Assembly (NCBI GenBank): GCA_030762935.1
Contig: CM060895.1
Coordinates: forward strand, 27,952,501 to 28,016,500
DNA length: 64,000 bases
Source of the DNA: Hymenopus coronatus
Lineage: Eukaryota; Arthropoda; Insecta; Mantodea; Hymenopodidae
Reading direction: 5' to 3'
Shown: piece after piece, positions 10,802-26,000 of the stretch
Layout: each line of letters begins with the position of its first letter
Position numbering within the stretch: the stretch's first letter is position 1
The notes under the pieces: model-generated
What the model was told of the DNA's origin: nothing
Databases searched by the model: none
Seen by the model: only the letters and a program-made list of their open reading frames with translations
Made by a program: the position numbers and the translations under genes

Positions 10802-13800
10802 GTAAGCAATATAGTGTATAAATGAAAAATTAACATCATTGATTGCTTTATAACTCATAATGGATGAAGTTTGGAGCAGAACATGTTTTGCAGTAGCTCA
10901 CATTGAAGCCTTGTCCTATACCACTGGTTTGCTAAGAGTCGTGAAACTGCTCTGCTTTGCTTTATTCTGATCATCCTATATTTAAGTACCTACTCATTTT
11001 GTTTTATACCAGAAATAAAGTTAGGTTTTATGTAGAATCTATTATTTGATCCAATGGATTTTGTTTATATAACTCATTTTAAAATAAAAAACAATTGGTG
11101 TTTAATAAGTATTTCCAAATGTATGGACATGTTGAGCTATGAATCCATAATTGTGCTGATGTGTTATTATATTTGGGATTTATATATGAAGAAAATATGA
11201 AATTTGTCAAAATAGAAATTTGGAACTGTGATTATGGGGTAAATTTAACATGATCACAGTTTTATAAAAAAAGCTTTTACATATTTACAAGAAACAATAT
11301 TATTGTCCCTCAGCTAAGTTGGTTTTATAGGAAGAACTATGGTTCAGGACATGAAATTACCATATTTATGTTTGCTGGAAGCTTGTGGGTTGTTTAAAAA
11401 TATATGTCTTTTAAGAGTTTGCTTCTTTACTGTAACTAATTGCTAATTGTCTTCCTTCATTTATCATACGGATTCTGGTCATTTCTCTGAACGAACTTCA
11501 GCCTGAGGCTTATTGTGCTCTATACTTATTGTTCTACTTTCAATATAACTGACTGAAAAATTTCTTTCCTCTAACTTGCACAGAAACTAATGTGACATTG
11601 AATTGCTACTAACCTTCTGCCTGAGCAAAGTATGAGGGTCGGCTGATAAGTCTCGGGCCTCACACAAATATTGTGCAACTAGGCCAGTTAGATGGTGGCA
11701 TTGTATAGTTTAACTCTAGATTAGCTTGTATCCATAGTTACAGGTCAATAGCTTGTTTAGTTTTCAAATGACAGCATTTTAAACAAGACAACTTTAGAGT
11801 TTTCACGAAAATGGAGGATTTGGAAAAACGAGCAGTGATTAAATACTTCCATTTGAAAGGCTTAGTGCCTAAAAAAATCTAGGAGGAAATGGACAGTACA
11901 TTGAAAGACTCTGCCCCTTCATATTCAATGATTAAAAGGTGGGTTGCAGAGTTTAAAATGGGACGTATGAGCACTAGTGATGAGTCTCGCTCTGGACATC
12001 CTGTAGAAATGATAACTCCAGAGATCATTGAAAAAACTCATTTTTTATACTGGAAGACCACAGGTTAAAGTTGTTTGAGAAAGCAGAGGCTGTAAACTCA
12101 TATCAAAAGTATGTGCAGGTAATGTTTTAAGTAATCTTTTGGGCTTTCACAAGTGTATGCAAGATGGGTGCCATGTTTGTTGACACATGATTAAAGGTTG
12201 CAAGGAAAAACTGTTTATGTTAAGAATGTGGAGCTCTACCGTAAAAATTTCAGTGAATTTTTGAGATGGCTTATTACCATGGATGAAACTTGGATACATC
12301 ACTATACTCCAGAAGGTAAATCACAGACAAAGCGGTGGATTGTGCCAGGTGAACCAACTCCAGAAAAAGGCCAAGTCAATTTTGTCAGCTAACAAGGTCA
12401 TGGTGAGTGTTTTCTGGGATGCACAGGGAATTATTTTTCTTGATTACTTGGAGAACGGTAAAAGTATCACTGGAGACTGCGACTACTATGCAAGCTTACA
12501 GCAATGTTTGAGTGATAAGGTGAAAAGAAAAAACCCTCATTTGGCAAAAAAAAAAAAAAAAAAATCTTGTTTCAACATGACAATGCCCATCGTTTGTCAT
12601 TGCAATGGGAACAATGTGTGAATTAAAGTTGGAATTGCTTGAACATCCACCCTATTTGCCAGATCTAGCACCCAATGACTACCAGCTGTCCCCAAAATTT
12701 CTTGGAGAACGAAGATTTCACAACAAGCTATTTTGAGGACCTTGATAAATCACACATGATAAATCACACTACATGATAAATCACACTACAGAGATGGTTT
12801 AATTAAATTAAAGCACTGATATGACAAATGTCATATGGAGATTATGTTGAGAAATAAAGCAAAACAATTTTTTTTTAAAAGCTGTTTTCATTGAGAGGCA
12901 CGGGACTTATCAGCCGACCCTAGTAAAACAAAATTGACTGTAAGAGTAGAGAATTCTTTCTTGATACATGAATAATAGATACAATAGATACAATAATGCT
13001 CTATTCATTGTTTGATTACTAAAATGGTCTTCATTTAAGGAGGATGCTTTGGATGTATAGAAATAATAACAATGTCCACTAGAAATATCCCAGCCAATTA
13101 GATTTAATTTGAGCCTATGTGGTAAGTTGCTTTAGGTTTGTTTCCATCTTAATGGTTGAAATATGAATCCCCTTTTGGAACCTATAATCATCAGTATCAG
13201 GGAAATTGATTCTTATTAATCAGAATTTGAGTGATGGTCATGGATATAAACTCCCTTTTTACTTGTGATTGACTAGCTTTACAGATCTTGGTTATAAGAA
13301 GATTGGTATTATACTAATTTTCTGAGTTTGGGTTAAAAGCCTCTTGAATGATAATCCATCAGAAATTAATTTAACAAACTAATGATTTTTAATTTCTTGA
13401 AGAGTAAGAGATAAAGTATATTTTTTTGATAAATGAAATTTATTGATACAGCTTATCTAAGGCTACTGCACTAGCACGGTCCCTATGTAGCCATTCCTGC
13501 TAACATATTATGGCTTTGTAACATAGAATCTAGTGCTTCCTGCTCATTACTAGACTCTTTTAGTTTTCTAGGTTTCATTCTCAAGCAAAGCTGAGATACA
13601 TTTTGCCCACTCATTACTTGTTCAGTGCCAACTGTAGTGGCATGAGATTTTTCATGGAAAGGTCCTGTGACCATTCTATCCAAGGAAAGGCCACCTTCTT
13701 CACCAACAGCCTGGACAAGGCCAGCACAGACTACGCCACTAACATCATCACCTGCGCAAATCTCACACTGTGAGGTGGCATACAGAGTGGACCAGAATAG

Positions 13801-16800
13801 TGGGCCTTATGGCAGTCTTAGTTTGAGGTATGCTGAATGGTATGTTCAAATGCTAATAGAATAGCTTACAGCTCTTGGAACTTCTTTAGACATGAAAAGA
13901 ACTGAGAGGCAAGCTTATGGATGGGAAGAACTACAAAATCACAATGCAGTGGTAGTTGTGTACAAACCATGGGACATTGTTGTTTCAAAGTAATTGGAGA
14001 GAGAGATGATGAATGTGAAGAAGGCTGCAAATCCCATACAGGAGTGGCATAAACCACTGATGATCTTATCAGTGAACGGCAAAAAAATAAGGGCTGTTCT
14101 AAGCTAATTGAAGTACATTGGTTAAGAAGAGGGTAGAGTTTGAAAAGTTTAGAAAAAGTCTGAGTACCATGCGATTGAGTGCTCGGTGAGCCTTATGTCA
14201 AGTAGCACAGCAAGTTATCTTATTGGGATACAAGCTGGCAACCAGGAGAAGAACCATTGATTTGCAGTGAAGTAACTTGATAAATTAGATATAATGTAAA
14301 GATCTTGGCCTTAGACATATAGGCATTTAAGGCTGTAGGCCATGTAGCTTACCAATGGCTAAGTTGGTATGGATGTCAGCTATTACTGAGTTATATGAAT
14401 CAGATCAAAAAATGTCTCTAACATCAGCATATAATGCCAAAAAGGTGAGGTTCCAAGTTCAGAGAGTCATGAGTATAAGTATTAAATAATAGCAGAGATA
14501 ATATCGATTCTTGAAAGAATCCTTTATTAAATATAAATCTCTCTAGCAGTAAATAGTATTCATACAGAACAAAAATTATTTTTAAATACTCTTAAGTAAA
14601 CATTCAGAATACCTTCAGCAGACATAAAAAAAGTTATGCCATATTGCTTTCCCAAAATATTTAATTAACATGAATATCCTCTCCTATACATTGAATTCTG
14701 TATACCTGTAAATGCAATTACATATATGTTATTTTTCTATGGTAGTATTAAAGATAGCAGATGTGAAATTACATATAAATATTACATGAAATGAATATAT
14801 ATAGTATAACTTCTAACCATTGAACATATTTGCTTAATTATTCTTCTTTATTCTACAAGAAGCCTGCAGCAAATGAAAATTTCAATGAGGGTTGGTTATC
14901 CATAGGCTCTCAGTATTTTCAGAATACTTATAAGAGTTGGTGAGTCATTCAAAGAGACAAATATTGTAACCATGCAGTTTAGACTAGTCATAAAGTAGCT
15001 GCATTAATTATACAAGTACTTCTGCTGTTATATATCAATGCTTATTTCTCTTATTACCATCCATATATATTTCGTTTAAACTCTGAATAAATACTATCCA
15101 ATAGTTGTATAATTCCAGTTAAAATAATTCTTCAGCTTCTTATGAGCCATTTTGAACTTAGATACATTAATGACATTCTCCATAATTATTGGAATCTCAT
15201 TAGGACTGAATTTAGTTTGTTTTAGCATTAACATAACACTTCCTATTTTATTAAGGAATTTAACACCATTCCAGTTTCTCTCTTTATAAATTTATTTTCC
15301 ATTAATAGTACTATACTCATTCTGTATACTTTAAACTTCCTTGTACGTGTTGCTAATTCACATTTTTTTCACATTACAAGAGGCCTTCAACAAACAAAAT
15401 TATTTATAAAGTTACATAGGCCCTCAGTATTTTAGAAATAGATAATAGTTATTCTAATTTCATCAGTTAATATGCTTATGTGATAAACAATAAGAAATGT
15501 CTATTGTTATTACAGAAAATACACTTTCCTTGAATATAGTCCATTATATTCTTGAACTAAGAAGTAAATGGTTCTAGGTCTTGGTGCTGAACAAACAAAA
15601 CAGATCTGCCCCATTGATTTGGAAGTAGCCTGCCATGACGGATCACAACTCTGCACTGTTTCTGGTCCAACAGATTCTGTAATACATTTTACAAATATGC
15701 TGAAGCAAAATGGCATTTTTACCAAGAACATTAGCAGTGCAAGCATAGCATATCATAACAAGCATATAGCATCAGTTGGACCCCTCCTTCTTAAATACCT
15801 TAAAGAGGTAAATACAAATTTTGGTAAAACCTGTAGTAATTTTCATAAATATATAACTGCATTTGTTTCTCTCTGCAAGTTTTAAATTTTATTTGGATCT
15901 TAAGTGTTTATGTAATTAGTTTATAGTACTGTATACCTTTAATTAAGGTTATTTTTAGATATCCTGTTTTAATAGAAATTCTTATATCTATAGGTAATCC
16001 CAAATGTGAAATCTCGCTCAAAACTATGGATCAGCTCCTCTTTACCTAAAAATGAATGGGAAACCCCATTAGCCAAATTTTCTTCAGCTGAGTATTATAC
16101 TAACAATTTGCTAAGTCCTGTATTCTTTGAAGAAGCCTGTTGCTGTATTCCAGATGATGCTATCATTATTGAGATTTCTCCTCATGGAATGTTTGAAACT
16201 ATTCTACAAGATATTCCACATAAATCAATAAAATATGTCAAATTTATGGAGCAAAGTCATCATCAAGGTGTTGAAATCCTTTTATGTGGCCTAGGAAAGT
16301 AAGTATTATGAGAAAAAAAATTATTTTGTTGTCTATTATAGAATTGTACTTACCTAATAAACAAGGGATGCAAATAATGTTATTATTACGAGGGCGGATC
16401 AAAAAGTTAGTTGCACTAACTCGCCGCAGGAGCCCGCTGTGTGCCACAGCCTTGGACAAAACAGGGAAAGGGACAGTAACACTGCAGACGTCAAATAGGG
16501 TGGTTGATGTGGTTGTTCGTTGTGTTTTGTGTGACTAGCGGGCTAAAAGCAATGGCGCTTCAATTGGATGTTCACTCCAAATTGGAGGTGCGAGCAACAA
16601 TCCGATTTCTATGGGCTAAAGGGGTGAATTGCATGAATATTCGTGAACTCACTGCTGTATATGGAGAGACTGCAATTTCCCGGCAAGGAATTGTAAAGTG
16701 GTGACAACAATTTGAAGCAGGACACACGGATATCACAAACGAAGATCGCGAAGGCAGGCCCGCAACGTCCCGTACCATTGCAAATGTTGACCGCGTGGAT

Positions 16801-19800
16801 GCAATCATTAGAGAGAATTGGGGCCTAAAACTGGGGAAATTGCCAGCATGCTGAACATTTCTTATGACAGTGTGTTCTCCATTGTTTAAGAGGACCTTGG
16901 ATATTGTAAGCTGTGTCACAGATGGGTGCCACGTGTTCTCACCAATGATCACAAGGGTAAACGTTTTGAATCCTCACTGGCATTTTTGCAGCGGTATTCC
17001 GCAGAGGGCAACGAGTTTCTGCAGCGAATCATCACAGGGGATGAAACGTGGGTCCACCACTTCACCCCCGAAATGAAGAGAACATCGATGGAATGGGTAT
17101 ACATCTCATCACTACAACGAAAGAAGGCCAAGGTTCAACCTTCAGCAGGAAAGATTATGGTGACAGCGTTCTTTGACATGGAGGGTTTGGTGCACATGGA
17201 ATTTATGTCGAAAGGCACAACAATTAACGCAGCCTCTTATTGCCAAACGTTGAACCGGTTGCGTGAAGAGAGACGCACAGAGGGAAATTGAGCGAAGGTA
17301 TGATTTTGTTGCACGATAATGCAACACCTCACAAGGCCTGCCAAACGTGTGAACTGCTGCAGCGATTCAAGTGGGAGGTATGGCAACATCCTCCATACAG
17401 TCCCAACTTAGCGCCATGCAACTTTCATATTTTCGGTAAGCTGAAAACTGATCTCGGTGAACAACGATTTCGAAATGATGAGGAGGTAAAAGCGGCTATC
17501 ACTGTGTGGTTACAAAATGCTGGAGGAGATTTCTATGCATCTGGAATCGAAAAATTAGTTGACTATTCTGAGAAATGTTTACAGTCTCTTGGAGACTATT
17601 GAAAAAGTGAACTTACATTGTATGTTAGCATAGCCGTGTTGCGTCTGTATAGGTGGTTTAATAAATTAGCATGACTTGTTGAAAACTCTTGACTGTTCTA
17701 TGTGATCTCTTAGTATAAGTGGCAATAACAATCTTCATATACAGGATGGAAGAAGTATGGTACACTGATGAACACAGTAGTCATATCTTTTCTTCATTCA
17801 TTTGTTTCTCCATAAGATATCAATTTGTCATAAATTCATGACATCTAAATGCTGTGATGCCTTAATTATCAAAATGTGACTAAAGCTATGGACACTTTGA
17901 AAGAAATTAAATAATTTTTTCCTGTGTGACTGTATTGTAAATTCAGTTGGTTTTGCACAACAAACAACTTAAGTTTCTGTCCAATCGTAATTTTTATGGT
18001 GTTGCACATTTAGCAATATCCTGTACTGCTGATCTTGTATACACTCTTTGACTTTTCTCAAGCAGGTTAAGAAACTATAAAATACAATTGAAACTTTATC
18101 TAGCTAAATCTTTTAGCAAAGTTCTTCTTCATACTTGGGTGGCTATTGTTCAATGAAGTGTTTAATATAATAACCCATAGCTCTGAGAGATCTCAGAATA
18201 TATAAAAATTATCAAAGCAAGAGAAGATATCCTATAACAATCTGAAAATAAATTATAATATGGGTAAAATAAACTAGTGTTTTTATTTGATTGGTTTTAG
18301 AGGAATAAATACATTCTAAATTTAGATAGTAGAGTCAGAATGAGAAATTCAATACCATAGCTGGGATTTGAATCATGGATCTCCCAGTATCCATCCAGTT
18401 GCTCTAACCATTGAGATACATGACAAAATGTCATGGTAAATTCCCCATTGGACTCTAATTTTTCCCAGTAAACCACAAGCTGGTCTCATATTATTTTGAG
18501 ATTACATAACCCAAGGGAGACTTACAATTTCATAACTACTTCAGAGTTGAACTAGTCATAGGTGAATTAGTGTTAATTAGTTTTTTCCACACAAGCCGTG
18601 TATGGGACAGAAATTGGATAGGTAGAGTCAGACTGAAAAATTCAGTCATACTAGCAAGGACAAACTCTTTGTGGAGAATCCCTTCACAACTAACAATAGC
18701 TACATTTTCGATTGTAATGTCAGTTGATGTGCATCCACAATAGTCATAAAGGCCATCAACCAATATTCAACCTTTTTTAAAATGGTTGATCCACTCTCAA
18801 GTTTGGCTTTGGCCTAGAGCATCTTGTTAAAATATTGTATTGCTTTAACATTTCATGCTTTTCTGCAATAGTTTTATAAAAAACACTTTACACAGATGCA
18901 CTGCTCCATTACATTTTTCATTGAGAAATTGCAATATAAGCAACATGCAACAATGGAGAAATACTTATAAATACAAAGTACATCTACTCAGAATGAAATT
19001 ACTTGGAACACTAACTCACAAAAGATAAGTGTTGTCCATGACACTTTCATTCACTACCACTCAATTGTATGCCTTATCAATTCCAGGAACTGTCAGATAG
19101 CACTTCATACTATAAAGCTTTTATATTTATTGGTATAAGTGCTATGCTAATGTTACATACGTGTTGGCCTGATATTAGCCCTAGCCATTCATCAGACAAT
19201 ACACAAAACCATAATAATTACATTTCATTTTAGTTCCAAAAAACTCACCCTTTAACTGTTCTGTCCACTGACCACTTCCATTTGTTTCTTACTGTCCCTA
19301 AAAAGTTTCCAACACTTCTTAGTTTTATCTTGTCTTTGAAAATTTTTCTCACTGTTAACTCTTTATTCCTATTTAACCCTTTTCTACAGATCAGCTGTTT
19401 CCTCCAATGATCTGTAACTGTACTTTCTAATAAATCAATCTCATTTTCTCTACCATTACACATTGGGCACATTTCCTTCACCACATTATTCCTTTTATTT
19501 CTCAATTTCTATATTCACAATCGAAACCAAGCAATCCCTCCTCTTGATTGTTTTTATATCATTTGCAATTTTTGCTCTAACTTTATTCCGTAGCATTAGA
19601 CACTTGGTTGTTACTTCTTTAAACTTTCCCAAGTTGAACTATCAGTGACATTTAAAAAGTATGTGATTGATAGTCATAACCTGCCCCTGTAGTGTGTGCT
19701 GCAAGAGGTCCTGGTTTCAAATTTTGGTTAGAGTGGGTTATCTGGATAAGGATTTTTCCAGAATTTTCTCTTATTTTGAGAAGACAAATGTTGGGTAACT

Positions 19801-20012
19801 TTTAAGTTGAATAGATGCTGGGCTCATTGGAGCAATATTACCTATTCAGCTAAATGACAATAAAACATATTAAAAAAAAAAAGAAGAAAGGAAAAGAAAA
19901 GAAGAAAGAAACCGACTTACAATACATTTATTTTGTTTTTTACATTGTTCATGTTTAAGTCCATATTATTGCTTAATTTTAAATTACTTAATGTAATTTA
20001 TGTGAATACTTC

Positions 20013-20064
<52 letters not shown>

Positions 20065-23000
20065 CGGTCAAAAGTTTTTGGACACTTGCTTCAGGATAAT
20101 ATATTTGTAGATATACTATGGTTGCATCATCGAAGAACATGATTAAGTGTACTATAATGAGGAATTATTACTCTATGTGTTATCTTGTTTATATAAACAA
20201 CCCCAGATGCTTCAGTATGTGTTAGTAGCATCATAACCAGCCACAGATAAATATGAGGTGTAAGCTTGAAGGAGGATTTGTCATTTACTCTTAGCCTTCT
20301 TCTGAGCTCACATAGCTTCTTGTTGTATTCTTACTTGATACAGTGTTTTATTCGTATTGGAATAATTTTACCAACATTACTATAACACCATCATCCTGTA
20401 ACGGTAAGTATTTGATAAATATTTATTATTATAATTTTTATTGTGTTATTATGGTTTATTCTTTGATTCTGAATCAATATTTTGAGAGTAACCTGTTTTT
20501 AAATTAGACTTTTTTACAAATTATTTTAGGAAATGGGCCGACGATCACCTCTCAGTTTGGAACAGCATTCAGCAATCAACACACTTCACGATAAGGGGTA
20601 CAGCATTCACCAAATTTCAGAAAGACTAAAAATATCACGATCTACTATACAATTCTAAGGCTAAAGAATTCTGTTACTGATAAGGACAGGAATCGAAGTG
20701 GAAAACCAAGGTACACTTCTAGAGCAGAAGATCAGTCAATAGTTATGCTGAGTAAAAGAGATAGAAAGCTGACAGCCCCAGAAATTCAGTCAGTTTTTAA
20801 TGCCAGCCATAGCCAGGAAATCTCTGTCAGCACTGAAGCGACGATTGATTTGTGGGGTAGGGCGGCAGTGAGGAAACCACTTCTTAGGCCTATAAATAAA
20901 AAGAAGAGATTGGTTTGGGCAAAAGAACATAAAAACTGGACCATTGAAGACTGGAAACAGGTTCTTTGGACAGACAAATCCAAATTCAAGGTTTTGGGCA
21001 ATGACACCGGGTATATGTTCGTCGTACTCCTGCTGGGCAGATGCATCCTGACTGCATAACACTGACAGTGAAACATGGTGGGGGCTCTGTAATGGTCTGG
21101 GGATGTTTTTCATTTAGTGGAGTAGGACAGCTGTACAAAATTGAAGGAAATATGGATAAACATGGCTACCATGCAATTTTGAGCAGATATGCTGTTCCAT
21201 CAGGAATGCATCTAATTGGTCCAGAGTTCATCATGCAGCAGGACAATATTCCAAACACACTTCCAAATTGTGTAAGAACTACCTACAGAATAAACAGGAG
21301 CAAGGAGTGTTGAAGATGATGGATTGGCCTCCACAATCTCCGGATCTGAATCCAATTGAACTTCTGTGGGAGGAACTTGACAGAGAAGTTCGAAAAGAGT
21401 GTCCTACGTGCATAAAAAGGTTATAGGAAATTCTTCAGACATCCTGGACTAATATGGAGAACAGTGTGTGTGAGAAACTTGTCTGCAGAATACCCAGAAC
21501 TGTGAAGAAAGTGATTGGAATAAAGAGTGGATTTTTTTACAAGAAAAACATTTAGGACGGAAGGACAACTTTCATGGCAAAATTAATTCATTTAAGTATT
21601 TATTGCAATATATTATATGCTCCATCATGTTAAATAATATATCTGATATAAAAATAAATGGTATCTTCTAATTTTGTTGATTGATTTTAATTATTCCTTA
21701 ATTTCCTGAAAAACAGTTAAGCGTCCAAAAACTTTTGACTGGCAGTGTATATATATATAAAAGTTGTAATGGGTAAGTGAAGTCATATGAATATAATACA
21801 TTGGATTTTTTGTATTAGAAACAGTTATTTACTTGCCTTCATATTTAATATATTATTTACATTTCAGGCTCTATGAACTAGGCTTACAACTTCAGCTAGC
21901 AAGTCTGTATCCTGAAGTGCAGTATCCTGTTAGCAGAGGTACTCCAATGATATCTCCTCTAATTAGATGGGAACATTCTGAGGATTGGTTTGTCATACGG
22001 TACCATGCAGGGGTAATTAATTAATTATCTATTTACAAATTTCTTGGGATTTGTGTTATTGATTCAACAATTTTGTTCATAAATGCTATTGGTAATCTTT
22101 AACATATGTATTTATATACAGTGTAGTGGATATATATGTCTATACTGAACCACTAAGAGAACATCTCAAAAGGGGCAAATATAAAACAAATAAAAAATAA
22201 AAATTGATAACATCTGTATTTATCTAAAAATACTTTAACTCACAGCTCTATTCATATTTTTTATTAACTCCAGGGATTCCTTTTCCTCCCTCCCTCTCTC
22301 AGTATCTGCCTCATATTCTTTCGCCATTTACATCTTTCTCTTTCCATCTCTAACTACTCTCACTTTGCTTTCCTTCTCTCTCATTTCTCGCTCTCTAATC
22401 TATCTCTTATTTTCCTCCTCTCTGTCTCTTACTGTTTCTCTCTCTTTCCCCTTCTGTCAGCTTGCAATATATATGCCATGAGATGCCTAAAAATTGGAAA
22501 TGATAATGAGATGTTAGCAAAAATTAAAGAAAAATTAAAATGTTTAGCAGAACACAATTTTGTATATTTCTCATATGCTTATTTAGCAATTAGAACTATA
22601 CTGTTTCCCACTGTAATTTGATTAGGTAAATGAATAAATGATGATGTTACCGCCACCACTACTGCCGCCACAACCACCACCAAGAACAAGAAGAAGAACA
22701 AGAACAATAATTAAGGTATTTATTTGTACAACTGTGGAACATAAATGAGTCATCCCCAGATTCCATGTGTTGATTGAGGAGCTTCGTGTATCTTCGTAAA
22801 AGCTGTGCTCACAATGCACTCAAACGAACTGTAAAATGACCTGGGACTGACAGCTCAATAGTTAATTTATGAATACTGAAAATGGATCACAACACTATGT
22901 TACAGTAATTGACACGTTAAGAAGGCCTTGCTTCTACTCCTCAGTTCTTAGATTTAAATCTTGTGCAGGATGTTTATTTATTTATTTTCTTTTTTTTAAT

Positions 23001-26000
23001 TTATTTACATAGAATGTCCCAATGAGCATATTGCTGTAGATAGGGACTGCCCTTTAGTGAGGCGGTAAGCAAAATACAAAGAATAAAACACATATAAAAA
23101 GGAGTATATAAGTATACATTTTATATATCCACACAATTTTTTAACATAATTTGTAAGGGTGTGTGATTAAACTTAATGCAATATTTCAAGAAACACCATA
23201 GGGATTTTCTGTTGTCAAATTTTTGGGAATTACAGTACTGCTCAAGTAGGTATTTGAAGAGTTTGTTTTTAAATTGAGATAAGTTAGATGATTGTTTAAT
23301 GTTAAGTGGGAGACTGTTGTATGTTTTGGTGGCACTATGTAATATATTTTTTATTCCATATTTGGTAGAGTTAACTGATTCTATATATATATATATGATT
23401 GGCTGATATAGTTTTGTAAGAGTGAATATCTCTTTTGTGTTTGATTACAGAGTTGGTACATAGGAGGTTATTTTCAGCTTTGTACATGGATGAGGATTCA
23501 CTATATTTACAGAGATAGGAAAATGGCAGTATATTTGTTTCCTTAAATACTTCTATGGAAGGTTTTAAAATATTAAATCCATAAAGTATTTTAATAGCTC
23601 TCTTTTGTAGGATTTCTAAACAGTTTAGCTGTTCTTTATTGTTATTGGACCATACTGCATTTAAATACAGAAAATTGGGATGTAAGAGTGCAAAATAAAG
23701 ACTTCTTTTACAACTGTTATCTAAGTCTAGATCTTTTAGTCTGTACAATATGCGAATGATGGAGTTTGTTTTGCTGATGTGTTCAATATGGTATGTCCAT
23801 GTCAAAGATGAGTCTAGTGTTAGCCCTAGGTATGTAAATCTGTTTACTCTTTCTATAACATTATCTTTGATCTTAATTGACATATTACTTGTAATTGGTC
23901 TAGAGGTTTTATGCAAAAGCATATATTTAGTTTTTTTGGCATTAAGGATTAAGTTGTTATTTGTGAACCATGTCTGCAGTGTTGTAAGGTCAGTTTGCAT
24001 ATCTTTCATTACCTGCGATTCAGATTTATTTTCATAAAACAGAAAAAAATCATTTGCAAATAGAAATATTTTACCTATTAGTTCTACATTTCCTATATCA
24101 TTAATGAAGATAAGAAATAAAATTGGACCTAACACTGTACCTTGTGGAACTCCATACTTTACTGTTAATATTGGGCTGGAATAATTGTTTAGGCTGATAT
24201 ACTGTGCTCTAAGGAGGTAGCTTCTAAACCAGTTCAAGGCAACTCCTCTTATTCCTGATTGTGCTAATTTTTTTAGGAGTTCATGATTGACAGTATTCAT
24301 TGACGCTTTATTTAGGTCAATGAAAAGTCCACCTGCAATTTGTTTGTTATCTAAAGTTTTTTGTAATAGGTTTACTACATCAAGTGCTACTGCTTCTGTG
24401 CTGTGTTTGGGTAAGAATCCATATTGGAATTTAAAGAAAAAATGTATCTGTTCTAGAAAGTTTTCAAGTCTGTCTTTTACAATAAATTCCAGAACTTTTG
24501 AAACAGTGGATACAATACTTATGGGTCTATAGTTGTTTGGAGAAGATTTATCATATTTTTTGTGTATTGGTACTGTTCTAGCAAGCTTACACATGTCAGG
24601 CACTGTACCACTATTTAGAGAAAGATTAATTAGATCAGAAAGTATGGGTGCTAGATGATAGTGACAATTCTTCAAAATGATATTATTTATTGGATTATTG
24701 GTGATTTTGTTGTTTTTGTTTTTAAGTTTTTGTCTTATTTTACTCACTTTTTTTATCTGTTGGTTTAAAGAATAATGATTGTATTGGACTTGTATGACTA
24801 TTACACATGGGGGGGGGAGGGAGATCCTTCACCATATTATCCACTACATGCACAAAATATTTATTGAGTTCATCACAGATCTCATCATTTTTGGTGTACT
24901 TTTTTCCTTCGTATTCAATTTTTGCTATAGGAGGAAGTATTGTTTTAGAATTAGTGAAAATTTCCTTTACAACAGTCCACATATTATTGTTTTTTCCTTT
25001 TTCTATTTGTTTTGAATAGTATTCTTTCTTTAATATTCCTTTTAAATTATTTACTTCTTTGCTGCATGCTTTGTACTCCTGTATTATTTCATGGGATGGA
25101 TTAGAAACTTTGGTTTTTTTGTATAAGTTGTTCTTTTGGCTAATTAATTTCAGAAGTTGATTTGAGATCCATGGATTTAACTTAGCATTTGGTGTTGAAA
25201 CTTTTCTATGTGTTTTGCTGGCAAATCCTGCGTTAACAAAGTTGTTAATTGATTGGTATGCATCATTTATATTTGTTGTTAAAGTGGGTTTATCGGTTGT
25301 GTGGAAAAAATTATTTAGTTGTGTAAAATCTGCTTTTATTTGATAATTATACTTTGCTGCCCTTTGTTTTGCAAGTTTTTTCATGTTTTGGGATATGATT
25401 TCTAACACTAACAAATTATGATCACTAAGGTCATTAATTGTATTAAAAATTCTGTAATTATAATAAGTAGGCATGATCTATAAGTGTTGCAGTATTTTCT
25501 GTTAATCTAGTTGGTAGTTTTTTGTTGCATAGCTTATAGTTATAGCTCTGTAATGTTGTAGTGTATACCAGTTTAGTTTTGCTATTTTCAAAAATATTAA
25601 TATTTGAGTCTCCAATAAGGATGGTATTTTTGTTTTTTGTGTCTAGCATGGGTTCAAGGGTTTTTAAAAATAGGTTAGTATTACTTTCTTTGTGATTATA
25701 GAAGCCAATAACATGAAAAGTTTTGTTATCTTTTGATATTCTTAATTTAATAATACTATGGGTATTGCAGACACTGTCAATAAGCTTTGAATGCCATCTA
25801 GTTGACACATAGATTGATAATCCACCTGCATGGCCATCTCGGATAGCATGGTGGGCTATATAATCTGGTATATTGAAATATTGCACATCACTCTCATTAA
25901 GCCACATTTCATCTATTACAATTACATCTACAAAGTTTATTTCTTCTATAATTAGTTTCAAGCTATCAAATTTATTCCTAACGCTACGTGCATCGACATA

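Noticed and set aside
13430..14120. Region with higher GC and short frames on both strands
   Set aside because: No motif of any transposon or host family was recognised and no terminal repeats were found; left unassigned.
15568..15577. ATG at 15568 as a start codon of a separate gene
   Set aside because: The FAS frame joins exactly at acceptor 15577, restoring the conserved VGL junction; the ATG lies in the intron.
22280..22460. CT-rich tract as a splicing or promoter signal
   Set aside because: Simple low-complexity sequence without an adjacent exon.
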